NCBI GenBank assembly: GCA_015075625.1
Contig: JABTTZ010000002.1
Coordinates: forward strand, 1-64,000
Direction of reading: 5' to 3'
Length of the DNA: 64,000 nt
Origin: Anaerolineales bacterium
Lineage (GTDB): Bacteria > Chloroflexota > Anaerolineae > Aggregatilineales > UBA2796
Numbering within the stretch: the stretch's first letter is position 1; every line of letters starts with the position of its first letter. Below are positions 32,914 through 40,884 of this stretch, in pieces. The translations under genes were made by a program, and so were the position numbers. The notes below the pieces were generated by a model, which was given only the letters and a program-made list of their open reading frames with translations, was not told the origin of the DNA and made no database searches.

Positions 32914-34512
32914 ATGGCACTTTCTCGGAACGTTCGGATCGCCTCGCTCATCCTTGCCGCCTCGTTTCTCCTAAGCGCCTTGTTGGGGATGGTGCGTCAG
33001 GCAATCATTGGGGCAGCCTTTGGCGCAGGGGCAGACCTAGACGCTTTTTACGCCGCTTACCGCATCCCTGAAATGCTGTTTACCCTCGTCGTGGGTGGGG
33101 CGTTGGGGTCAGCGTTCATCCCCGTCTTTAGCCGCTTTTGGGGGCAGGATGATCAGACAAGCGCTTGGCGCTTGGCGCGGGCGGTGCTAACCTACGTCAC
33201 CCTCGTGGCTACCGTAGTGGCAGGGCTTGCCATTCTGATTGCCCCCCTGATCACAGCGACGATCCTGATTCCCCAAGCTCCCGCCGCACAGCAAGCACTG
33301 ACCAGCGATCTGATGCGCATCATTTTGCTGACGGTGGTCATCTTCAGCCTAAGCGGATTGATGATGGGGATTCTGAATGCGAATCACCATTTCGTTGCGC
33401 CGGCGCTTGCCCCTAGCCTGAACAACATCGGGATGATTGTGGGGGCGGTCTTTTTGACACGGGCGATGGGCGTCTATGGCTTGGCGTGGGGGGCGGTCTT
33501 AGGGGCGCTTCTTCATTTTGGCGTTCAACTTCCAGCGCTCAGCCGTGTTGCCAGCGCCATGCGTCCGTTTGTCTCCTTTGATTGGCACGCCCCCGGTCTG
33601 CGTGAGGTCTTGATCCTGATGATCCCCCGCCTCATTGGGTCAGCGGCGGTGCAGATCAATTTTGTGGTGAACACTGCCCTCGCCTCTGGGTTGGAAACGG
33701 GCAGCCTGACGTGGATCACGGTTGCCTTCAGTTTGATGTTCGTCACCCTCGGTGTGATTGGGCAAAGCGTGGGGACGGCAATCTTTCCCACCCTTTCGCG
33801 CTTGGGGGCGAAAGACGACCTCAGCGACTTTCGGGCGGCGCTCAGCGGGGCGCTCCAAAATGTCCTGTTCACGGCGATTCCAGCGGGCGTAGGGGTGTTC
33901 CTCATGGCGTATCCACTGGTGGCAACCATTTACCAGCGAGGGGAGTGGTCCTCCTTTGATTCTGAGCAAACGGCGGCGGCGTTGGCGATTTTTGCCATAG
34001 GGCTGCCTGCCTTTGCCTTGCAAGAAATCCTCGCCCGCGCCTTTTTTGCCCTCCGTGACACGCTGACTCCCGTGATTGTCGCCGTCGTGGGGATGCTGAT
34101 CAACGTTGCCCTCAGTCTAACGTTGGTGGCGTTCATTCAAACCATGCCGAGCAGCGGTTTGGGGGGTATCGCCGCGCCAAAGCCCTTCGTTGGGTTGGCA
34201 TTGGCAAACGTAATCGCCACCTACCTTGAAACGGCTGCCCTCTGGCTGTTCCTCCGACGGCGAATCGGGGTGGTGGGCGGCGGGAATATGTGGAGCGGCG
34301 TGCTGCGGGCGTCTGTGGCGGCGGCGGTCATGGGCGGGATCGTTTACGCCGTGCGGAACACCCTCCCCACGACGGAGCGCTACACGGTGACTCTCCTCAT
34401 CGGTGGGGGTGTGGGGAGCGTTGTCTATGGGGCGGGCATGTTCCTCTTGGGTGCGCCAGAGATGCAGCGGCTTGTAGGGGTTGTCCTACGGCGGCGAGGA
34501 AATCGGGGGTAA
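32914..34512 (+). CDS. murJ: Lipid II flippase
   Basis: 532-residue MurJ/MviN with 14 predicted membrane segments, belonging to the MOP superfamily. Early motif SALLGMVRQAIIGAAFGAGADLDAFYAAYRIPEML is typical: first helix Arg and the A-x-x-D-A-F/Y pattern. Later motifs are LMMGILNANHHFVAPALAP, SVGTAIFPTLSRL and EILARAFFALRDTLTPV. It moves undecaprenyl-linked peptidoglycan precursor to the outer face of the membrane. It stands alone on its transcript, between repeat blocks. With Ddl it indicates a murein wall. Confidence 0.93.
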   Translation: MALSRNVRIASLILAASFLLSALLGMVRQAIIGAAFGAGADLDAFYAAYRIPEMLFTLVVGGALGSAFIPVFSRFWGQDDQTSAWRLARAVLTYVTLVATVVAGLAILIAPLITATILIPQAPAAQQALTSDLMRIILLTVVIFSLSGLMMGILNANHHFVAPALAPSLNNIGMIVGAVFLTRAMGVYGLAWGAVLGALLHFGVQLPALSRVASAMRPFVSFDWHAPGLREVLILMIPRLIGSAAVQINFVVNTALASGLETGSLTWITVAFSLMFVTLGVIGQSVGTAIFPTLSRLGAKDDLSDFRAALSGALQNVLFTAIPAGVGVFLMAYPLVATIYQRGEWSSFDSEQTAAALAIFAIGLPAFALQEILARAFFALRDTLTPVIVAVVGMLINVALSLTLVAFIQTMPSSGLGGIAAPKPFVGLALANVIATYLETAALWLFLRRRIGVVGGGNMWSGVLRASVAAAVMGGIVYAVRNTLPTTERYTVTLLIGGGVGSVVYGAGMFLLGAPEMQRLVGVVLRRRGNRG

Positions 34513-34552
34513 GCACTCCTCTTAGGCAAGTGGTGTGATTTTTCGTGAGATA

Positions 34553-34730
34553 AGTAGTCCGCCACACAGATAAGTACAAGTCATTTCAAAACCCCACCTC
34601 TTGTCCCTCCCCGTGAACGGAGAAGGGGAAGTCCCCTCAAAAAATGGATTCCCCCTTCTCCCACTGGGAGAAGGGGGTTAGGGGGGATGAGGGCTACCTC
34701 ATTCTATGCTTACCTTCTTGGTGGACTACT
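34553..34730. mobile_element. Degenerate MITE-like element (same ends as 23544-23815)
   Basis: AGTAGTCCGCCA (34553-34564) and TGGTGGACTACT (34719-34730) are an 11-of-12 inverted repeat and match the ends of the 23544 element. Between them lies a family B part (34618-34695) with the CTTCTCCCACTGGGAGAAG palindrome. A partial family A copy follows at 34767-34822. The whole gap 34513-34976 has no gene. Confidence 0.55.
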
Positions 34731-34766
34731 AAGTACCACCACATTGAAAAGGCGGGCTGATGTATG

Positions 34767-34822
34767 ATCCCGCCGCTAAAGCAGCGGGCTGAAAACAGCC
34801 ACCTCTTCGGGGCTTAAAAGGC
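34767..34822. repeat. Partial family A repeat (reverse)
   Basis: Keeps CCCGCCGCTAAAGCAGCGGG and the CTCTTCGGGGCTT stem only. Confidence 0.5.
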
Positions 34823-34933
34823 ATATCCGTATGGGCTTTTCCGTCGTCCCCACCCCAAAGGGCTTTTTTATTTGTACTTAGCGGCATAAAAGGGAGGAGA
34901 GGGGTATTATCCCTCCCCCTAGACTTTTTACGG

Positions 34934-34939
34934 TATACT
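34934..34939 (+). promoter_or_regulatory. -10 box upstream of the Wzm/Wzt exporter
   Basis: TATACT 38 nt before the ATG at 34977; GAGGAAT follows as a distant ribosome site. Confidence 0.35.
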
Positions 34940-34976
34940 TCCTCTCCATACGAGGAATTGAATACTCTAACAACGC

Positions 34977-35837
34977 ATGACCGAAACTCCCATCACCCTT
35001 GCCAAACAACCACCCTTACCAACAACAATTATCCGCCCTTCAACAGGATGGGTGTCCCTTAAACTGGCTGAATTGTGGCAGTACCGTGAACTGCTCTATT
35101 TCCTGATCTGGCGCGATGTCAAAGTCCGCTATAAGCAGACCGTGATCGGCGCAGCATGGGCGATCATCCAGCCTTTCATGACGATGGTCGTCTTTAGTCT
35201 ATTTTTTGGGCAGTTGGCACAAATCCCTTCTGATGGCGTTCCTTACCCTGTTTTCAGCTTTGCCGCCCTCGTCCCCTGGACGTTTTTCGCCACAGGCTTG
35301 ACCGGCGCATCGAACAGCCTTGTGGGGAGCGCCAACCTGATCAAGAAAATTTACTTTCCACGCCTTATCATCCCGCTTTCGACGGTCTTTGCCGGCTTTG
35401 TCGATTTTTTCCTCGCCTTCGCCGTCTTACTCCTCATGATGCTCGGCTTTGGGATAATCCCCACAGGGAATGTCATTTGGCTGCCGGTGTTTCTCCTCTT
35501 GGCACTGATCACCTCTTTAGGCGTGGGGCTGTGGCTCTCGGCAATGAACGTTCAATTTCGGGATGTGCGCTATATCGTCCCCTTCCTCACCCAGTTTTGG
35601 CTTTTTGCCACCCCCATTGCCTACCCTAGCACGCTGATCAAAAACGACCTACTGCGGGCAATCTACGGACTCAACCCCATGACCGGTGTCGTGGAAGGCT
35701 TTCGGTGGGCGCTTTTGGGAACGAACACCGCACCGGGCGGGATCATCATCGTCTCTACACTGACGGCGCTCATCTTGCTGGTGAGCGGCGCATTCTACTT
35801 TCGACGAATGGAAAAAAACTTTGCAGATGTGGTGTAA
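34977..35837 (+). CDS. O-antigen/polysaccharide ABC exporter permease
   Basis: 286-residue ABC-2 permease of the Wzm type. After a 60-residue cytoplasmic start come LLYFLIWRDVKVRYKQTVIG (the family's amphipathic entry), AAWAIIQPFMTMVVFSLFFG and four or five further helices. The loop GASNSLVGSANLIKKIYFPR, diagnostic of Wzm/TagG, is present. It transports completed glycan-lipid across the inner membrane together with the ATPase that begins 3 nt after its stop. Confidence 0.92.
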   Translation: MTETPITLAKQPPLPTTIIRPSTGWVSLKLAELWQYRELLYFLIWRDVKVRYKQTVIGAAWAIIQPFMTMVVFSLFFGQLAQIPSDGVPYPVFSFAALVPWTFFATGLTGASNSLVGSANLIKKIYFPRLIIPLSTVFAGFVDFFLAFAVLLLMMLGFGIIPTGNVIWLPVFLLLALITSLGVGLWLSAMNVQFRDVRYIVPFLTQFWLFATPIAYPSTLIKNDLLRAIYGLNPMTGVVEGFRWALLGTNTAPGGIIIVSTLTALILLVSGAFYFRRMEKNFADVV

Positions 35838-35840
35838 TCT

Positions 35841-37124
35841 ATGACCGATCTAGCTGTTCGCGTTCGGGATTTGGGCAAACAATATCGGATTGGTAAAGCC
35901 GAGTCCTATGGCAGCTTTCGGGAGGTCTTAACCCGCACATTCACCGCCCCCTTTCGGCGGATGGGGAGCTTGCTGCGCGGCAATGCTGCCGTCGATAACT
36001 TCACCGAGACGATGTGGGCACTCCGCCATGTCTCTTTTGATATCAAGCAAGGGGAAATCGTCGGCGTCATCGGACACAACGGCGCGGGGAAAAGCACTCT
36101 ATTGAAGATTCTTTCGAGCATCACCGAACCCACCGAGGGACAGGTTGAGCTTTATGGGCGCATTGGGGCGCTGCTAGAAGTGGGGACGGGTTTTCATCCC
36201 GAACTGACCGGACGGGAAAACATCTACCTCAACGGTGCAATTCTGGGCATGTCCCGCGCCGAAATTCAACGCAAGTTCGATGAGATCGTCGCCTTTGCCG
36301 AGGTTGAGAAATTCATTGATACCCCCGTCAAACATTATTCAACGGGGATGGGCTTGCGCTTGGGCTTTGCCGTCGCCGTTCATCTTGAGCCAGAAATCCT
36401 TGTCGTTGATGAGGTCTTGGCGGTAGGCGACGCCCAATTCCAGAAAAAGTGCTTGGATAAAATGTCCGAGATCGGGCGCGGCGGGCGGACGATCCTCTTT
36501 GTCAGTCATAACATGTCGGCAATGCGCAACATCTGTACCGAGGGGATTCTCTTAGGGCGTGGCGAAGTTCTGGCGATAGGCAAGATAGACGAGGTCGTTG
36601 ATGGCTACATTGCTGGTGTCACACCATCGGTAGACCAATTCACCACCCTCTCTACGCCGTCGTTCCTTATCCCCCGTGTGGCGATCACTTCTGGGGGCGA
36701 GCCGCTCTTGAAGACGTTTGCCCCGTTGGACATTCAGATCACACTCACCGCCAAAACTGAGGTTCTTCAACTGGGCTGCTACGTGGGGGTGCGCACCCCC
36801 GATGGCTTTCGTCTCTTTGGCTTGGATTTGGAAGATTTCCAAACCATCCCCCCTATCAAGGAAGAGGAGAGCGTCACCATTGGCTTTTCCATCCCCGAAA
36901 ACCTACTCCTTCCGGGCAGCTACCAACTGGAGATAAAACTCAAAGATCGTGTTCAACATAAATTTGAGCGCGTACCACAGTACATCAGCTTTGAGGTTGT
37001 TGACACGCCCATTTATGGCGGGCGCAAACTGGACACTTGGTCGGGCTATATCGCCCTGAAACCGCGTGTGACGGTCACCGCTGCTCAGCAAGCACTCTCT
37101 GAACCATCTGCCCAACCTATCTGA
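35841..37124 (+). CDS. O-antigen/polysaccharide ABC exporter ATPase with glycan-binding tail
   Basis: 427 residues. ABC domain (about 1-250): Walker A GHNGAGKSTLLK, signature KHYSTGMGLRLGFAVAVHLE (S-T-G-M), Walker B EILVVDEVLAVGDAQFQKK and the switch His in FVSHNMSAMRN. The Y-loop region SITEPTEGQVELYGRIGALL marks the Wzt/TagH subfamily. About 265-420 is a beta-sandwich C-terminal domain like the Wzt carbohydrate-binding domain, which reads the end-modification of the glycan before export. The tandem methyltransferases downstream are candidates for making that cap. Confidence 0.93.
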   Translation: MTDLAVRVRDLGKQYRIGKAESYGSFREVLTRTFTAPFRRMGSLLRGNAAVDNFTETMWALRHVSFDIKQGEIVGVIGHNGAGKSTLLKILSSITEPTEGQVELYGRIGALLEVGTGFHPELTGRENIYLNGAILGMSRAEIQRKFDEIVAFAEVEKFIDTPVKHYSTGMGLRLGFAVAVHLEPEILVVDEVLAVGDAQFQKKCLDKMSEIGRGGRTILFVSHNMSAMRNICTEGILLGRGEVLAIGKIDEVVDGYIAGVTPSVDQFTTLSTPSFLIPRVAITSGGEPLLKTFAPLDIQITLTAKTEVLQLGCYVGVRTPDGFRLFGLDLEDFQTIPPIKEEESVTIGFSIPENLLLPGSYQLEIKLKDRVQHKFERVPQYISFEVVDTPIYGGRKLDTWSGYIALKPRVTVTAAQQALSEPSAQPI

Positions 37125-37144
37125 GTACCTTCTTTCACCATAGG

Positions 37145-38089
37145 ATGTCTCTTACCCTTATGACTCCCTTTCGGGATCGCCTCAGCCTGCGGACGCGGTT
37201 TTACCTTCGCTATGCCCGCAACCTGTTCAGCCCCAGCGGACGCCAGCAAAACCGCCGCTATCGCCAGTCGTGGGCGTGGTATATGGCGCATTTCAGCGCC
37301 CTTGCCGCCGGAAAAGACCTTCAGACGACCATCTACGATAACTTCTCGTTTGTTGCCCATCCCAACGATGAATCCGTTGGGCGCATCGTTTTTCTGAGCC
37401 ATGATTGGGCGCCCGATGAAGGGCGCGTCATGGCGCAGGTCGTCACAGCCGGAATGACCGTCTTGGATATTGGGGCGAACATCGGGGCGCACACGCTGCG
37501 CTTGGCGCGGGCGGTGGGGGAACGCGGACAAGTTCACGCCTTTGAACCCTCAGCCGCCGCTGCCTACTTGCAGCGCAACGTGACGATGAACGGCTTGGTG
37601 CAAGTCACCGTGAACGCCGCCGCGCTTGGCGAAACCCCCGGTACACTGCGCCTTGCCCGCACTATCCCGGGCGCAGAGGCGTTCAGCAGCATCGGGAAAC
37701 CCTATGCCGAAGGCGTCTCAAGCGGCTACATGGATGTCCCTTGTCTCACCCTTGATGATTACACCGTCCAAAAGGGAATCACCCAGATCAGCTTTGCCAA
37801 GATGGATGTGGAAGGCGCAGAGGTTGGCGTCCTGCGGGGGGCAAGCCGCCTCTTAAAAACAAGGGCTGTCGCCGTTTGGCTCTTTGAGATCAACCAACCC
37901 TGCCTGACGAATGCCGGAGTCTCTGCAGGCGACCTTCTGGCATTGTTTCAAGGCGCGGGTTACAGGCTCTATCACCTTCACGAGGACGGCACACTCAGCC
38001 CCTTTGATCCCTCAACAGTTCCCAAATCGTGCAATGCGGTAGCGGCACTGCCAGAAGCAGCCCCATCCCTCTCCGTCTTGATACGTTGA
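37145..38089 (+). CDS. FkbM family methyltransferase 1
   Basis: 314 residues. The FkbM-type SAM domain occupies about 95-290: VTAGMTVLDIGANIGAHTLR (motif I), HAFEPSAAAAYLQRNVTMNG, then FAKMDVEGAEVGVLRGASRLL (the family's D-V/T-E-G-x-E). The N-terminal 80 residues have FYLRYARNLFSPSGR. FkbM enzymes O-methylate sugars or polyketides. Placed 20 nt after the exporter ATPase, it most likely methylates the exported glycan. The next gene begins inside the end region by one frame, but its preferred start lies past the stop. Confidence 0.85.
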   Translation: MSLTLMTPFRDRLSLRTRFYLRYARNLFSPSGRQQNRRYRQSWAWYMAHFSALAAGKDLQTTIYDNFSFVAHPNDESVGRIVFLSHDWAPDEGRVMAQVVTAGMTVLDIGANIGAHTLRLARAVGERGQVHAFEPSAAAAYLQRNVTMNGLVQVTVNAAALGETPGTLRLARTIPGAEAFSSIGKPYAEGVSSGYMDVPCLTLDDYTVQKGITQISFAKMDVEGAEVGVLRGASRLLKTRAVAVWLFEINQPCLTNAGVSAGDLLALFQGAGYRLYHLHEDGTLSPFDPSTVPKSCNAVAALPEAAPSLSVLIR

Positions 38090-38118
38090 ATATCCCTTGC
38101 CTAATTAGGATAATAAAG

Positions 38119-38895
38119 ATGCCGACCCTTTTACAGACAGTCCGTGCCACCCTTAACCGTCTCTTAGCGCCGATGGATTTTCGCCTCGAACGCATCTCAG
38201 AGATCACAAGACTCCGACATCGCTATGTCGACAACCCCTCCATCTTTGCCCAAGCGCTGGCGGGCAAACGCGCCCCACAGGTGATCGATATTGGTGCGTC
38301 TGTCGGGACGACCGTCGCTTACACCCTTGCCGCCGCCCCCGATGCCGAAATCTATGCCTTTGAGCCACAGCCCGCGCTCAGCGAAGCGCTGCACGCCCGC
38401 TTTGGTGCAAATCCCCACGTCCATATCTTTTCGATGGGCGTTGGCAGCCAGTCAGGGACGCTCCCCTTCACCATCGCTAAGACTCATTCTACATCCTCGT
38501 TTCTGCCACCAAGCGCCTATGGCAGGCAGGCATTGTCGAAGCATGTTGCCCCCGACCTCCATCTTGATGTTCCAGTGATCACCCTCGATTCATGGTATGA
38601 GTCGCTGGTAAACCCGCCGGCTGCCTTTGACCTGATCAAGATCGATACACAAGGCTACGAAGCGCACGTCATTCAAGGGGGGACGAACGTTTTGGCACGG
38701 TCAACCTATATCATTTTAGAAGCAGCATTTCGCCCCTTATATGAAGGGCAACCCGTCGTAGGTGATATCTGCCAGATGATGCGTGACCGCGCCTTCGAGA
38801 TCGCTTTTGTGCGGGCGGGGACGGCAAACCAAACGAACGGTGAATTGTGGGAAGTTGATATTTTATTCAAACGGACAGCCGCCGCCAAAGGATGA
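38119..38895 (+). CDS. FkbM family methyltransferase 2
   Basis: About 258 residues from ATG 38119 (AGGATAATAAAG upstream); an in-frame GTG at 38029 would overlap the first methyltransferase and is less likely. Motif I is QVIDIGASVGTTVAYTLAA; the FkbM motif is LIKIDTQGYEAHVIQGGTNV, with D-T-Q-G-x-E in place of D-V-E-G-x-E. C-terminal EVDILFKR. It differs strongly from the previous gene, so the pair is not a recent duplication; they may methylate different positions of one glycan. Confidence 0.82.
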   Translation: MPTLLQTVRATLNRLLAPMDFRLERISEITRLRHRYVDNPSIFAQALAGKRAPQVIDIGASVGTTVAYTLAAAPDAEIYAFEPQPALSEALHARFGANPHVHIFSMGVGSQSGTLPFTIAKTHSTSSFLPPSAYGRQALSKHVAPDLHLDVPVITLDSWYESLVNPPAAFDLIKIDTQGYEAHVIQGGTNVLARSTYIILEAAFRPLYEGQPVVGDICQMMRDRAFEIAFVRAGTANQTNGELWEVDILFKRTAAAKG

Positions 38896-39016
38896 TCGCA
38901 CTGATTGGCTGGGAGAGATGGGATCGTTTTCAGATGAGGACAGCAGCGTAATCCTCAACATACTCGTATCGGATCACCAAAACGAGTGTTTCCTTTTCAG
39001 GTGAAGACGGGGGATA

Positions 39017-39022
39017 TATAAT
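39017..39022 (+). promoter_or_regulatory. -10 box upstream of the acyl carrier protein gene
   Basis: TATAAT with TTTTCA 17 nt upstream (38994-38999). It suggests independent transcription of acpP. Confidence 0.45.
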
Positions 39023-39079
39023 TGCCCCGTCATAAGAGACATTGAATTCAATCACACTCACAGAGAGGGAGTGCCTGTC

Positions 39080-39316
39080 ATGGCGACTACGGAAGATCGT
39101 GTGCGGGATATTATCGTTGAATTGCTCGGTGTGGATGCTGCCAAAATTGTGCCAGCGGCAAAATTTAAGGAAGACCTTGAAGCCGATTCGCTTGATCTCG
39201 TGGAATTGATCATGAAGATCGAAGAAGAATTTGGCGGCGAAATCTCTGACGAAGAGGCACAGAAAATCACCACGGTTGGCGAAGCAATCACCTATATCGA
39301 TACGCGGATGAAGTAA
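39080..39316 (+). CDS. acpP: Acyl carrier protein
   Basis: 78-residue acidic ACP. The phosphopantetheine Ser is in [19 protein letters not shown] (Ser 37), matching fatty-acid ACPs (DSL-E/D-x-V-E-x-x-M). GAGGGAG lies 8 nt before ATG 39080; a GTG at 39071 would sit inside that site. It carries acyl chains for fatty-acid synthesis and perhaps other pathways. No fab genes are next to it; it has its own promoter and a terminator. Confidence 0.95.
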   Translation: MATTEDRVRDIIVELLGVDAAKIVPAAKFKEDLEADSLDLVELIMKIEEEFGGEISDEEAQKITTVGEAITYIDTRMK

Positions 39317-39378
39317 CCACCACGCACGGCTGTTTCCCCTCGCCGTGTGTACCGTAAACCTCACCATCGCACATCATG

Positions 39379-39411
39379 AACGGGCGGGCAATGTGTCCGC
39401 CCGTTTTGTTG
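39379..39411 (+). terminator. Rho-independent terminator after acpP
   Basis: AACGGGCGG (39379-39387) pairs with CCGCCCGTT (39397-39405), followed by TTGTTG. Confidence 0.8.
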
Positions 39412-39469
39412 TGTCTTGCGGCGCGGTAAAATCCCTCACACTCGCCATGCGCATCTTTCAAGGAAACCA

Positions 39470-40726
39470 ATGACCCTGAGTCCGATCACGCTGCTCCGGT
39501 TAAGCCTGTTCACAATCATCGCCTTCGGTATGCTGTTGTTTCTTACCCCCTCATCGGCTGCCCAAACACCGCCTTCCCAGCTCACCCCCGCCGTCACCCG
39601 CGTCCCGCCCGACGCCATGTCCTATTTTTGGGAGCAGATCGCCACTAACCTTGACCGCCCGATCTTGCTAACCCACGCGGGCGATGGCTCAAAACGTTTG
39701 TTTGTTGCCGAACAGGGCGGCACAATCATGATCCTTAAGGGCGGTGCGATGCTTCCCATCCCCTTTCTTGATCTCTCCGCCACAACAGGCGATGAAGCGA
39801 TGCGCGGTGGCTATACCGAACGCGGCTTGCTAGGGCTTGCCTTTTCCCCTGATTTTTCTAAAACAGGGGTTTTCTTCGTCAATTACACTCTGAACAATGG
39901 GGGGGAAACCATCCTCGCCCGCTACACCGTCCGCCGCGATGACCCCAATCAGGCAGACCCCGCCAGCGCCACAATCCTGCTCAGGATTCCCCAACCCCAC
40001 GATAATCACAACGGCGGACACCTCGCCTTTGGGCGCGATGGCTACCTTTACATGGCGACGGGCGATGGCGGTGGCATGGGCGACCCTGAGCGAAACGGGC
40101 AAAAGACTGACACCCTTCATGGCAAACTGCTCCGCCTTGATGTCAGCGACCTAAGCGCCACCGCCTATGCCATTCCGCCAACAAACCCCTTCGTCGGCAA
40201 TCCTGCTTACGCCCCCGAAATTTGGGCGCTTGGCTTGCGCAACCCCTGGCGCTACAGCATGGATCGTTACACGGGTGATCTTTACATTGCCGATGTGGGG
40301 CAGTGGCAAAAAGAGGAGATCAACTACCAAGCGGCAAGCAGCACTGGCGGGGAAAATTATGGGTGGAACGTCCAAGAAGGCGATCAACGCTACGACGGCG
40401 AAAATGCCCTCCCCGATGCGCCCGATCCCGCCTTGCTTGCCACCTTCACCGCGCCGGTTGCTGTCTACGATCACAGCTTCGGCTGCTCGGTGACGGGCGG
40501 TTATGTTTATCGGGGGCGCTCGCTGCCCGCCCTGTGGGGGGTCTACCTTTACGGGGATTACTGCAACGGGCGACTCTGGACGCTTTACCAAAACCCAGAC
40601 GGGGTGTGGGTAAACACCCTCTTTATGGAGACGGGCAAGCAGATCACCAGCTTTGGCGAGGATGAAAGCGGCGAACTCTACCTTGTCGATTACAAGGGCG
40701 CGGTCTACCGCCTCAGCCTGAAATAA
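39470..40726 (+). CDS. Exported PQQ-type sugar dehydrogenase
   Basis: About 418 residues. It starts MTLSPITLLRLSLF behind AAGGAAA (an in-frame extension to 39416 is repeat-free but lacks a signal). The signal peptide ends near SSAAQT. It is a six-bladed GSDH/ASD-type propeller: LLTHAGDGSKRLFVAEQGG, ERGLLGLAFSPDFSKTGVFF, DNHNGGHLAFGRDGYLYMAT (catalytic His), GLRNPWRYSMDRYTGDLYIADVGQ and GDYCNGRLW. Such enzymes oxidise aldoses to lactones with PQQ and Ca in the periplasm or on the surface. Whether this organism makes PQQ cannot be seen here. Confidence 0.88.
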   Translation: MTLSPITLLRLSLFTIIAFGMLLFLTPSSAAQTPPSQLTPAVTRVPPDAMSYFWEQIATNLDRPILLTHAGDGSKRLFVAEQGGTIMILKGGAMLPIPFLDLSATTGDEAMRGGYTERGLLGLAFSPDFSKTGVFFVNYTLNNGGETILARYTVRRDDPNQADPASATILLRIPQPHDNHNGGHLAFGRDGYLYMATGDGGGMGDPERNGQKTDTLHGKLLRLDVSDLSATAYAIPPTNPFVGNPAYAPEIWALGLRNPWRYSMDRYTGDLYIADVGQWQKEEINYQAASSTGGENYGWNVQEGDQRYDGENALPDAPDPALLATFTAPVAVYDHSFGCSVTGGYVYRGRSLPALWGVYLYGDYCNGRLWTLYQNPDGVWVNTLFMETGKQITSFGEDESGELYLVDYKGAVYRLSLK

Positions 40727-40746
40727 GCCCGCCCGCATCTGCGTAG

Positions 40747-40765
40747 GGGCGCATTGTATGCGCCC
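40747..40765. repeat. GGGCGCA-type hairpin
   Basis: GGGCGCAT-TGT-ATGCGCCC: 8-bp stem, 3-nt loop. The same hairpin type lies at 21942, 44526, 48486, 51394 and 61111; it sits just after a stop codon, as several of the others do. Confidence 0.6.
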
Positions 40766-40884
40766 ACCTCCCCACCCCCACTTTTTCGCAGACAAAAACC
40801 GTAACACCCTAAACAAGAATCGCGCCGAGGGCTATACTCAGTGGGCAATTATTCAGTGGAAAGCGTGCCGGAAGGGGAGTTCTC

